Positions 1 to 6,998 of a DNA stretch of 64,000 nt are shown here, piece by piece. The notes beneath the pieces were generated by a model. That model searched no databases. It had not been told where the DNA came from and saw only the letters and a program-made list of their open reading frames with translations. The DNA is from Sphingobacterium griseoflavum (lineage in GTDB: Bacteria > Bacteroidota > Bacteroidia > Sphingobacteriales > Sphingobacteriaceae): positions 186,001 through 250,000 of the forward strand of contig NZ_BNAF01000004.1 in the NCBI RefSeq assembly GCF_014653155.1, given 5' to 3'. Each line of letters begins with the position of its first letter. The first letter of the stretch is position 1. The position numbers and the translations under genes are program-made.

Positions 1-388
1 AATTTCTTGAGATGGTACAAAACAAGTATATATCGGTGAGGTACAAATGACATTGGTGGTAAAAAACATAAGCTGGTTGGCTACCTGCCTTATATGTCGT
101 TGATTTGCTTTGTGTTGAACTATTAAAATAATATACCGTTATGGATCATGCATATTTTACCAATCCGGCGAGCAAGTGGGATATACCTTGGGTATTACTA
201 GTCTTTTGCTGCGCTGAATAAGTAGCTGACTTATCAGGAACGGCCCCAAGATACATCCCGCCTTCTGTTAGGTTGTTACGTAAAGTAGGCGGAGTGTGTG
301 TTGATTAAGTTAATATTATTTTTACTTTATCGCTTGTTTTTTTTTAAGTATTTTTTTTATTTAGTGTTACCAAATAAATTTGAATATT
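1..388. other. AT-rich intergenic stretch without a recognisable gene
   Basis: No open frame here looks like a gene. One short frame ends at about position 48 and could be the tail of a gene starting outside the window, but it is too short to judge. The last 90 bases before the next gene are extremely T-rich, and no clear promoter with both boxes is visible. Confidence 0.4.
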
Positions 389-1540
389 ATGAAGCCATTA
401 TTAATTGCTGGAGCTATCCTTGCCAGCGTTTGCAGGTTGTCGGCACAACATGTGACGGATTCGCTAACATTAAACGCAGCAACAGACTCTTTAAAGAACC
501 GTATTGTAGCTCTTGAAAAAGACGTTGCGGAATCAAAACAAAAAATTAACCAACTTCGTGACAATGTGCCGCTCGAGAAGTATGAAAAATCGCTCCTTTC
601 GATTGAACTTGGCCTGATGAGCGGTACAGAGATTGAGTCTTTGGTGCCAAGTACCATTCAATTGTTGGCGGTAAGTGATTTGGTCAATGTTGTTGCCGAC
701 CTGAACAGCCCTACGTCGCCTATCCTTGGTTCCACATTTGTGGATGTTGCGATAGAGTCAGCATCGAATAGCCTGTTACCTAAGTATGCTTCTAAAGCGG
801 AAACAGATACCGCAAGAGCAAAGTTTAAGAGCTTATTGAAAGCGATATACACAGGGCCTTTGGTTCAAGGGGTTTTAAATAGTAATCCGATATCGAGCAC
901 GATCAATGGTATTATTCAACAGGCCGGGTTGTTCCAAATAGACAAAACATCGATTAAGATAACGAAACGGCAATTTAAAGACAAGAAAGATGCTAATATT
1001 CCGATCCAATTAACAAATACCAGTGGGCCTAATTTTGGAGCTGAGGAGATCAGACAATTTTATAGCCAAATTGCAGACAGGGTGAATTTTTATAAAGAGT
1101 TAAATGAGAAGACACTTAAAAATGATGTCGTCATCAGGAAATTAACCGTGGATGCGGAGGTGTTTGAAAAATCAATGAAGTCGAGCAGAGTGGAGATTTG
1201 CAAGTTGCTCAAAATCTCTTCTCCAGATAGCTCAAATGTGCTCCTTAGAGAACAATATGGTAAAAAGAGTTTAGCCGAGAAAATAGAACTACTTCGAGAG
1301 AACAGCAACTTCGTAAAAGCTGTGAGGCTTTCCGAGCTGGGTGTAGAGCAATTGCCGGAACTTAAGCTATTCAATAAGCAGGTTTCATCGGCTATGAGCA
1401 ATTACGTTGATGACTATATTTCTGTTCTTAATAAATATGCGCTAATAGATGGTAGCAAACTCGATCACGAAGCTGTAAAAAGGCAGATCGATCGATTAAA
1501 GGCGATAAAAGATAGGCTTGCGGCCTATCCAAGACTGTAG
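389..1540 (+). CDS. Secreted protein of unknown function with a coiled-coil N-terminus
   Basis: I do not recognise this protein. The first ATG is at 389; the frame extends 9 bases upstream only to a TTG. The N-terminus (MKPLLIAGAILASVCRLSAQ) looks like a signal peptide cleaved after SAQ, so export to the periplasm or cell surface is inferred. Residues about 25-60 are rich in Lys, Glu and Leu with heptad spacing typical of a coiled coil. The rest is a mixed, helix-rich sequence of about 310 residues with no Cys cluster or catalytic motif I can name. It lies on the same strand as the following small HTH gene and sits in the AT-rich accessory segment next to the tmRNA gene. It may be island cargo, but nothing in it points to a specific role. 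Confidence 0.6.
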   Translation: MKPLLIAGAILASVCRLSAQHVTDSLTLNAATDSLKNRIVALEKDVAESKQKINQLRDNVPLEKYEKSLLSIELGLMSGTEIESLVPSTIQLLAVSDLVNVVADLNSPTSPILGSTFVDVAIESASNSLLPKYASKAETDTARAKFKSLLKAIYTGPLVQGVLNSNPISSTINGIIQQAGLFQIDKTSIKITKRQFKDKKDANIPIQLTNTSGPNFGAEEIRQFYSQIADRVNFYKELNEKTLKNDVVIRKLTVDAEVFEKSMKSSRVEICKLLKISSPDSSNVLLREQYGKKSLAEKIELLRENSNFVKAVRLSELGVEQLPELKLFNKQVSSAMSNYVDDYISVLNKYALIDGSKLDHEAVKRQIDRLKAIKDRLAAYPRL

Positions 1541-1649
1541 GGTGGATTGTATTGGCGGGAATTACAAATCGCAACAGCTATTTGGGGCTTTTGTAGCAGA
1601 AAAATTTGAAAAGCATACGGATCCTGAAAGCGACAAGGAGAGTTATACT

Positions 1650-1835
1650 ATGGACGATATTCGCGAACAACATCCGAAAGCGTATCGGCCATGGTCGACT
1701 GAAGACGATGAAAAACTGGAGGCTTCGTTTTGTGAAGTAATGACAGTCCAGGAATTGGCTAATATCTTCGAACGGAAAGTAGGCGCTATTACTTCAAGGA
1801 TCAGAAAGTTGGAGCTAAGGGAGAAATATTCATAA
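1650..1835 (+). CDS. Small HTH-like protein, possibly the 3' remnant of a longer gene
   Basis: The 61-residue product from ATG 1650 carries a W-S-x-E-D-D-E-K-L start followed by a helix-turn-helix-like block (TVQELANIFERKVGAITSRI). This arrangement is seen as a DNA-binding tail on various bacterial proteins. An AAGGAG sequence lies about 10 nt before the ATG. The same frame stays open back to a TTG at 1518 and reads like coding sequence (LFGAFVAEKFEKHTD), overlapping the end of the previous gene. The gene may therefore be 5'-truncated, with only its C-terminal HTH-like portion surviving. The 3' end overlaps the convergent AbiEii frame by about 35 nt. Function beyond likely nucleic-acid binding is not assignable. 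Confidence 0.45.
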   Translation: MDDIREQHPKAYRPWSTEDDEKLEASFCEVMTVQELANIFERKVGAITSRIRKLELREKYS

Positions 1836-2551
1836 AGCTTTCTTTAAAAGAATAGACATCTGCTTGTCCATGTGCATCAGTATGAGATTGTGATCGCATA
1901 TTGTTGTAGCGCTTAACAGCTTCAGCAATATCCTCTTTGATGAACTCCCAGTACTTACCTCGTAAGCATACGGGATCAAATTCGTCGTCGGCTAAGGTAG
2001 AATCAGTAAAGTTTTTTAAAATGAGGCCTTTGTCATGCGTGTATGGGTAGCGATGTTGATGTAAATCTATCATAGCCTGAATATCTTTATTAGTCAACAG
2101 TTCATGCAGATCCCAAAAAAGCTTTCTTTCGGCCGATACGTTGAACGACATCGACCTTCATGGCAATAATCTCCTCTATCGTGGCCAATCGAATGCCGTC
2201 GACTACTAAGGCAGGCTGTATGAGCGAATCGGTATAAAACACATCTAACTTGACGGTATTATCATTATCGGAACCTATACTGTAGGGCTTTCCCATTGAT
2301 GGGTTAATCCCAGAAGAATGAACGTGGAAGGGAAAGGCATTTTCTATAAAATAATCAATCTCTTTGAAGTCAATACTGCCGTATGGCGCATCGGTAAACA
2401 AGTCGATATCCACCGATATACGATGACCGATCTGCAGACTTAGCGAAGTGCCACCGACCAATCGAAATTGTTTCAATGATCCACAATTCATTAAAGTGAT
2501 CAATGAATCTTTCAAGAGATTCGTAACGGTACCATAAAATAAACCGCGCAT
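1801..2551 (-). pseudogene. AbiEii/AbiGii-type nucleotidyltransferase toxin, frameshifted
   Basis: Two overlapping minus-strand frames together encode one AbiEii-family toxin. The upstream part (from ATG 2551) has the nucleotidyltransferase core: L-V-G-G-T-S-L-S-L-Q, then I-S-V-D-I-D-L-F with the metal-binding Asp pair. It runs to K-V-D-V-V-Q-R-I-G-R-K-K-A-F and then terminates abruptly. The continuation (F-W-D-L-H-E-L, R-Y-P-Y-T-H-D, F-D-P-V-C-L-R-G-K-Y-W-E) lies in another frame. The switch falls in a run of six T on the coding strand near 2115, and removing one T restores a continuous protein. In the family these enzymes act as toxins of type IV toxin-antitoxin or abortive-infection modules. 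No cognate antitoxin gene lies immediately upstream. A homopolymer sequencing error cannot be excluded from the sequence alone. Confidence 0.8.
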
Positions 2552-2596
2552 TTAATGAAAAGAAAACGATAAAGTCGTGGTGGCTTTATTCATTAG

Positions 2597-2620
2597 AAAG
2601 CTCGGCGAATGCCGGGCTTT
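2597..2620. terminator. Hairpin after the orphan gene at 2620-3045
   Basis: A 10-bp stem (AAAGCTCGGC with GCCGGGCTTT, one G-T pair) closes a GAAT loop. It begins directly at the stop codon of the minus-strand orphan gene. The better T-rich tail is on the plus strand (TATTGTTTTTG), so it may work in both directions. Confidence 0.5.
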
Positions 2621-3045
2621 TATTGTTTTTGAAAGAGCTCTTTCCCATAGCTATAAGTAAGTGTATTTTCTGTTGATAACAAAGAATTGTTGGTTGGAAT
2701 TAGTAATATAGATTCTTTCCCGAACCTTTCGCTATTAATATAACAATCTTTAGTGCCAAATTCTTCTTTATCAGTATATTTAAAAAATAGCTTTCCATAG
2801 CTTTTTGTGAATAAAGTAATTTGTCCTTTCCATTCACGACCATCATGTTGTACAATTATCTCTATAAGGTTTTCGCTTAGTATTTTTAAGGTTGCAATTG
2901 AGCCACTTTCACCATGTATTTCAACAGAGTTTGATTTCTTGAAACTGTATCCCTTCCAATGAGTACTTTTATTATTTAAAAATTTGAATTTGCTTTTAAA
3001 AAGTCTGTCTCGGATAGATTTCTTGGATAACTTAAGGAGGAGCAT
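2620..3045 (-). CDS. Orphan AT-rich hypothetical protein
   Basis: The 141-residue basic protein has no signal peptide and no motif I recognise. From about residue 30 it alternates short hydrophobic and polar runs, suggesting a beta-rich fold. Base composition is clearly more AT-rich than the housekeeping part of the window, in line with acquired DNA. The ATG at 3045 is the first in frame after an in-frame TGA. A hairpin follows its stop codon, which supports it being a real transcription unit. It lies between the two AbiEii genes, but there is no evidence that it is an antitoxin. Confidence 0.45.
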   Translation of the reverse strand: MLLLKLSKKSIRDRLFKSKFKFLNNKSTHWKGYSFKKSNSVEIHGESGSIATLKILSENLIEIIVQHDGREWKGQITLFTKSYGKLFFKYTDKEEFGTKDCYINSERFGKESILLIPTNNSLLSTENTLTYSYGKELFQKQ

Positions 3046-3250
3046 GAATGCCTTATCTCATTCCCTTCATACTATTCTGTTACAAACAAACTTAATAGAA
3101 AATGAATTAGCACTTATTACCAATCGTGGAATGATAGGACCTAAAAATTGGGTCTTATCGAGCCACAGAAGGTAATCGTAAGTTTACAAAATGAGTGGGC
3201 TTGTATCCAAATTTATTTAAATTTAATTTTCTTTTGTTTCTAATATGCTG

Positions 3251-3258
3251 TAAGTTTG
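3251..3258 (+). promoter_or_regulatory. -7 promoter box of the DUF6922/AbiEii pair
   Basis: TAAGTTTG matches the Bacteroidota -7 consensus TAnnTTTG exactly. The box ends 5 nt before the ATG at 3264, so transcription would start at or within a base or two of the start codon, implying a leaderless mRNA. A good -33 TTTG at the usual 20-nt spacing is not seen; the nearest TTTG (3233-3236) is too close. Confidence 0.5.
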
Positions 3259-3263
3259 TATAA

Positions 3264-3548
3264 ATGGGCGTAATAAAGGATATATCGCAAATCTTTCCCA
3301 AACATTTATTTTGGGATGTTGATCCGAAGAATTTAGATATTCTAGACGACAGGGATTTTATTATCCCGAGGGCGCTAATTGCTACAACTGAAGAGACGTT
3401 TGCTAAAGATATCCAACCCTTGGAACAGCTTTACAGCAAAACGCAGATCGTTAAAGAATTGCAAAGAACAAAAGAACGCATTAGCAATGAGGTATGTAAA
3501 CTTGTTGCTCGTCGTTACCATGTCCGGCAATTTTTACGTTATCAATAA
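3264..3548 (+). CDS. DUF6922-type antitoxin-like protein
   Basis: This 94-residue protein matches what I know of the DUF6922 group: an N-terminal F-P-x-x-L-F-W-D-V-D segment at about residues 11-20, then I-I-P-R-A-L, and a C-terminal helical region (V-K-E-L-Q-R-T-K-E-R-I-S-N-E-V). Proteins of this kind are usually encoded directly upstream of AbiEii-type nucleotidyltransferases and are taken to be their antitoxins or regulators. Here its TAA overlaps the next ATG (TAATG at 3546-3550), the normal translational coupling of such a pair. This frame is intact, although the coupled toxin frame carries a stop at codon 6. The family assignment is from memory of the motif. Confidence 0.65.
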   Translation: MGVIKDISQIFPKHLFWDVDPKNLDILDDRDFIIPRALIATTEETFAKDIQPLEQLYSKTQIVKELQRTKERISNEVCKLVARRYHVRQFLRYQ

Positions 3549-4318
3549 TGTCTGCTATTTCTTAAGGTCTATTAAAGACTATTCGTGAATTGCAATCTTT
3601 TGAAAGTTTTAAGGGGTCTGCTTTAGGTGGAGGTACTAACTTAGCTATTCGATATTATCATCGGATATCCACGGACATTGATATCTTTTTCCCACATATT
3701 ATCGGAAAAGCAGGTTATGAAAGAATCAAAGACGAGGTTGAGAATTTTTATGGCGCACGTGTGTTTGGATTCCAATTTCCATGCGATATAGATGACCAGT
3801 ATATTTTTCTTCGTTTTTTTATTGTATGCCATGGAGAAACGATTAAGGTAGAAGTTCTTCAAAATATGAAAATGCTCAATAGCCTCGAAGATATAGATGG
3901 TATCAAATTCGTATCGGAACTGGATATTGCCTTATTTAAGATGATGTCGGCGGCAAACCGTGCAACACAAAAGGATATTTATGATCTTGACCTCCTTTCT
4001 GAGAAATTCCCACTGATAGACCTTTATGATCAACTTGAAAGAAAACGTTCGCTGTTTTCAGCCGAGGAGCACCGTACTATTTTTGATCTCGATGGAGAAA
4101 ACAACCCATTAGATCAACCTCTAACTTTGTTGAAGTTTGACGAGGGAGATGCACAAGGTCGTAAATCAAGGCCTCACCATTCACAAAATAGAATAGACAT
4201 TATAAAAGATCGAAAGAGTTGGCCCAATGCTCGATCAAGTTGGCGAAAAAAGGTTCGCAGTCTATTTGTTCAATTAAACATGATATTTCCAGATCCTTCT
4301 TCTTCGGATGCGGAATAG
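3548..4318 (+). pseudogene. Second AbiEii-type toxin, interrupted by a stop at codon 6
   Basis: The start overlaps the antitoxin stop (TAATG), and the frame reads M-S-A-I-S-stop-G-L-L-K-T-I-R-E-L-Q. The TAA at 3563-3565 is a single-base change away from a sense codon, and the sequence after it continues the family pattern. It has A-L-G-G-G-T-N-L-A-I-R, then R-I-S-T-D-I-D-I-F with the catalytic Asp pair, K-V-E-V-L-Q, and the C-terminal S-W-P-N-A-R-S-S-W-R-K-K-V-R. The frame is otherwise intact to 4318 and of normal family length (about 250 residues). Translation could restart only at a weak codon such as TTG 3590, which would remove the first helix but keep the nucleotidyltransferase core. The gene may thus be dead, suppressed or very weakly expressed. 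Confidence 0.75.
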
Positions 4319-4371
4319 TAGCTCGTAAACGCAGGATTTCGTCTTCTCTAGATTAATGCCTGAATAGAATT

Positions 4372-4515
4372 GAGGCAAAAATCATCTATATTGATGGGGT
4401 GCGATTAGGGGATTCAAAGTTCTTAGCAAAGCAGTTCGAGTTAATGACAAGATCAAATGACAGACTCCAAAATCCACTTGGACATATTAAGCTGAAACTA
4501 AAGGATTTCCTTTAG
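4372..4515 (+). pseudogene. Possible relaxase (mobilisation protein) remnant
   Basis: A frame without a start codon reads I-D-G-V-R-L-G-D-S-K-F-L-A-K-Q-F-E-L and then N-P-L-G-H-I-K-L before a stop. This resembles the stretch ahead of the H-I-x-L-S motif in Bacteroidota mobilisation relaxases, where a short G-I-R-x-D block is followed by an F-x-x-Q helix and P-V-G-H-I-x-L-S. Only about 47 residues survive. The match is short, so the call is tentative, but a mobilisation remnant fits the accessory character of the segment. Confidence 0.35.
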
Positions 4516-4549
4516 AATGGCTATTGGATGATATTACAAAAAAGCGAAA

Positions 4550-4582
4550 ACACCCAAAATTACACTCATTAATTTTGGGTGT
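4550..4582. terminator. Perfect 13-bp inverted repeat
   Basis: ACACCCAAAATTA is repeated inverted after a 7-nt loop. Read on the minus strand the stem is followed by TTTTCGCTTTTTT, so it could end minus-strand transcription. On the plus strand no T run follows. Confidence 0.5.
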
Positions 4583-4714
4583 GAAATTTACCAACTATTG
4601 ATTTACAGGTCTTTTGTGCAATCGGAGGGATGTTTTGCGCCCCGCATGGCCCCCACATGGCCCGCAAAGAAATTGTTCGAACCCTTCCCACAGCAAGTTC
4701 GAATCCACCGATCA

Positions 4715-4747
4715 CAAAAAAAGACATCGTTTTGATGTCTTTTCTTT
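4715..4747 (-). terminator. tmRNA terminator
   Basis: A 10-bp stem (AAAAGACATC with GATGTCTTTT) around a 5-nt loop is followed on the minus strand by T residues. It lies immediately after the tmRNA 3' end and has A/T runs on both sides, so it may work in both directions. Confidence 0.75.
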
Positions 4748-4748
4748 G

Positions 4749-5113
4749 TGGAGCCGGAGGGATTCGAACCCTCGTCCAAACATAGTATGATTTACGCTTT
4801 CTACATGCTTAGCTTCTCTTTATTTGTCGGGAGAGGGAAGGTGAGTCGCTAACCTATACCGTTCTCCTTATTTACTGTTTCTTACCGATGCTTAGTAAAA
4901 TCACATCGGCCAGTTCTATCGTTCGATGCCCCGTGTGCTAAACCAAAGAACAGGATCTAGCGGGACAAATAGCTATGTTAAGTCTAACTTAAGCAGCTAA
5001 GGCGTAGTTTTCTTCGCCAGTTGTAAAATTGAAAGTTCAGATTTAAGTGCTATACTAACAACGCACTGCATGCTTACATAACCATCGCTATCCTGTCAAT
5101 TCCGGTCGACCCC
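4749..5113 (-). ncRNA. ssrA: Transfer-messenger RNA (tmRNA)
   Basis: tmRNA rescues ribosomes stalled on broken mRNAs together with SmpB. On the minus strand the 5' end GGGGUCG pairs with CGGCUCC at the 3' end to form the acceptor stem. The 3' part carries the T-arm GGGTTCGAATCCC. The tag frame ends G-E-E-N-Y-A-L-A-A followed by TAA, with the stop on plus-strand 4989-4991, the expected hydrophobic proteolysis signal. The terminal CCA is not encoded: the acceptor is followed by A-CAA. Length is about 365 nt, normal for the family. A promoter lies just upstream and a terminator just downstream. The 3' end of tmRNA genes is a common integration site for islands, and here it faces the accessory segment at 1-4700. 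Confidence 0.95.
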
Positions 5114-5452
5114 AATTATGTAATAGAGTACAAACGTACGAAAAAAAATGGTTTCCTGCAATGGGAAAGGTCTTTTTGCGTGATTGAGCGTACGGCTGCT
5201 TTTTCGGTTACTATATGTTTGCGATGCTGATGGGCGCGGATCTGCTGCCGACTTGCTTAGACAGAAACGTACGATGATCGCCGTTTGTTGTGGAGATATA
5301 CGTTGCACCGACGCTGTTTGCGGATTTATTACGTCGCGAAACGGATTAATACGTCAAATAAATACCTTTTACCCTACATGCCGAAATCTGGCAAATACTG
5401 GCGCGAATATTGCCTAACGCTTATCAATCACGAACGATAACACGGAGGTCTT
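5114..5452. other. Intergenic region between tmRNA and the 107-residue protein gene
   Basis: It contains the tmRNA promoter at one end. I see no gene or RNA element in the remaining 290 bases; the frames present are short and unlike proteins. A GGAGG at 5442-5446 serves the following gene. Confidence 0.5.
5131..5161 (-). promoter_or_regulatory. tmRNA promoter
   Basis: On the minus strand a TTG (-33), exactly 20 nt, and TACGTTTG (-7) match the Bacteroidota promoter form. The -7 box ends 17 nt before the mature 5' end of tmRNA, leaving a short leader for processing. Confidence 0.75.
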
Positions 5453-5776
5453 ATGAAAAAAGAATTGGAAATGTTGCTGCAGGCTAATAATAAGCTCGTT
5501 TATAACGCTCTTTGTGGGGTGGAACGCCTACAAAACAATCGCATGCTCTACTACTATGTGGGGAAACGGAGCGTAGATTATTTTGGCGAAAATATAACGG
5601 ATGATACGTTGATCAACGTCTTTTTTGATACGGCTGAACTGGATGAGCAGGGCCGATTGATCATTACATCTGCACCAACTGGCTTTTTGCCGATTAAATA
5701 CAAATATTTGAAAAATGCCGATGCATCCCTAAAGTTGGAGCAGGTCAAAACGTTTTACAAAGAAAGTGTCAATTAA
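5453..5776 (+). CDS. Hypothetical protein, 107 residues
   Basis: I do not recognise this small protein. It is soluble, without signal peptide or membrane segment, and reads like a compact alpha/beta domain (V-D-Y-F-G-E-N-I-T-D-D-T-L-I-N-V-F-F-D-T-A at about residues 42-62). The ATG is preceded by GGAGG 6 nt upstream, an unusually good ribosome-binding site for this group and a reason to trust the start. A hairpin with a T tract follows at 5814-5844. It is probably transcribed alone. Confidence 0.65.
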   Translation: MKKELEMLLQANNKLVYNALCGVERLQNNRMLYYYVGKRSVDYFGENITDDTLINVFFDTAELDEQGRLIITSAPTGFLPIKYKYLKNADASLKLEQVKTFYKESVN

Positions 5777-5813
5777 CGCTGATCTGGCCGAGAACAGCCG
5801 ATAAAGTATCCTG

Positions 5814-5844
5814 AATCCTCTGCCGACGGCTGGGGATTTTTTTT
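5814..5844 (+). terminator. Terminator after the 107-residue protein gene
   Basis: AATCC pairs with GGATT around an inner GCCG-A-CGGC stem and is followed by eight T residues. Confidence 0.6.
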
Positions 5845-6037
5845 GTCAACATATTCGCGAGCAAAAAAAATGCTGGCAACCTGCGACTTCCCAGTCTTTA
5901 GTGATTTAGTTTGTGCATTTCGTCTCCCAATCGGTAACGCAGCTAACTTATATTGCTCGCCTAGCTTCTTAAAATTATTTGCGTATGGTGCAAACAAAGC
6001 TAATTTTCCACTGTTAATGAGTAAAATACATTTCGAT

Positions 6038-6943
6038 ATGTCTACAGATAATAACGCTAACACAACAGACGCCTCTGCTAAAGAAGGGGTGTCCGCGAAA
6101 AGTGCGGAAGAAAAAAAAGTAACTGCGAAAAAAGCGCCTGTCACAAAATCTGCGGCGACAGGCAGTACGAGCGGCACAACGCCTACCAAGGCAACGACGC
6201 CTACAAAAGCTGTAGCAAAGCCAGCTACTACGAAGGCCGCTACACCAGCAAAACCTGTTACTTCCAAAGATCCCGCAGCCAAGCCGGCTACTACGAAAGC
6301 TGCTACGACAGCAAAACCGGCTGCTTCAAAAACGTCTATCACCAAAGCCGCTACGGCAGCAAAACCGGTTGCCACCAAAGCACCTGCTACAAAATCTGCT
6401 CCCACGCCAAAGTCTACGACTGGTGAAGAGCCAACCAGTGGGGAAACAGCTAGAAAAGCAACAAGCACCAAATCAGCAACAGCAAAACCACTGGTAAGCA
6501 AAGCTGCTGAACGGGAAGCTAAAAGTGAGCCGTCGGCAAAGCCTGCCGAAGCAACGAAACCAACACCCAAGCCAGCCGCCGCTAAAAAAGCAACAGTGGT
6601 AAACAACGTGGCGGAAGAAGATAAGGCCGTGAAGAAAAAAGAAACCAAAAAGTTGGAGAAAGAGGCGTTGTATAAAGAAGATTTCGACGAAAAAGTTAAG
6701 GAGGGGACGGCATTTGCGGATAAGACGGCCAAAAAAGATAAGGAAAAAAATGGCAAGAAAGCATCTGGAAAAGCAAAAGGGAAAGTATCGGATGCTAAGA
6801 AAACGAAGAAGATAACGGATAAAAAAGGTAAGGAAAAGTCGAAGGCGAAAAAAAGCGATGACGGCCTAAAGTCTAAAGTAAAGAAGATCGTGCAAGGGGT
6901 GATGAAGAAAATGGACAAGAAGCCCAAGAAAAAGAAAAAATAA
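6038..6943 (+). CDS. Lys/Ala/Pro-rich histone H1-like low-complexity protein
   Basis: About 300 residues with almost no hydrophobic core. Residues 25-200 are imperfect repeats of the type A-x-K-P-A-T-T-K-A-A-T, and the C-terminal third is dense in Lys (K-K-x-K and K-K-T-K blocks, ending P-K-K-K-K-K). Such composition is typical of histone H1-like or other DNA-compacting proteins, and nucleoid or nucleic-acid binding is inferred, not shown. One short ordered-looking segment (A-L-Y-K-E-D-F-D-E-K-V-K-E-G-T-A-F-A-D) separates the two parts. I chose ATG 6038; ATG 6017 in the same frame is possible, and the upstream frame to 5843 lacks an ATG. The opposite strand gives a long hydrophobic frame that is only a shadow. 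A bidirectional terminator follows. Confidence 0.75.
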   Translation: MSTDNNANTTDASAKEGVSAKSAEEKKVTAKKAPVTKSAATGSTSGTTPTKATTPTKAVAKPATTKAATPAKPVTSKDPAAKPATTKAATTAKPAASKTSITKAATAAKPVATKAPATKSAPTPKSTTGEEPTSGETARKATSTKSATAKPLVSKAAEREAKSEPSAKPAEATKPTPKPAAAKKATVVNNVAEEDKAVKKKETKKLEKEALYKEDFDEKVKEGTAFADKTAKKDKEKNGKKASGKAKGKVSDAKKTKKITDKKGKEKSKAKKSDDGLKSKVKKIVQGVMKKMDKKPKKKKK

Positions 6944-6964
6944 TATGGGGATTTTGAAAGCAAA

Positions 6965-6998
6965 TAAGGTCGGGACAAATGCCCGACCTTATTATTTT
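6965..6998. terminator. Bidirectional terminator between histone-like gene and NDH-2
   Basis: AAGGTCGGG and CCCGACCTT form a perfect 9-bp stem, followed on the plus strand by ATTATTTTTT. It separates convergent genes. Confidence 0.8.

Larger units (their letters stand above)
4319..4748. other. Gene-free stretch with decayed DNA and hairpins
   Basis: Apart from the possible relaxase fragment, this stretch holds a perfect 13-bp inverted repeat at 4550-4582, two copies of GGCCATGTGGGG / GGCCATGCGGGG on the minus strand near 4638-4664, and the tmRNA terminator at 4715-4747. No intact gene is visible. Confidence 0.5.

Noticed and set aside
2984..3175. Plus-strand frame with a good AAGGAGG before ATG 3044
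   Set aside because: Only 43 codons from that ATG, no recognisable features, overlaps the start of the minus-strand orphan gene. The ribosome site is attractive, but the peptide ends without any domain.
4491..4601. Open frame G-F-P-L-E-W-L-L-D-D-I-T-K-K-R-K after the relaxase-like fragment
   Set aside because: 36 codons without a start, running through a perfect hairpin; could be the tail of a lost gene, but cannot be assigned.
4670..4710. Two TTCGAA-containing pieces resembling tRNA T-loops
   Set aside because: The flanking bases do not pair into T-stems, and no cloverleaf can be built; at most att-site debris.
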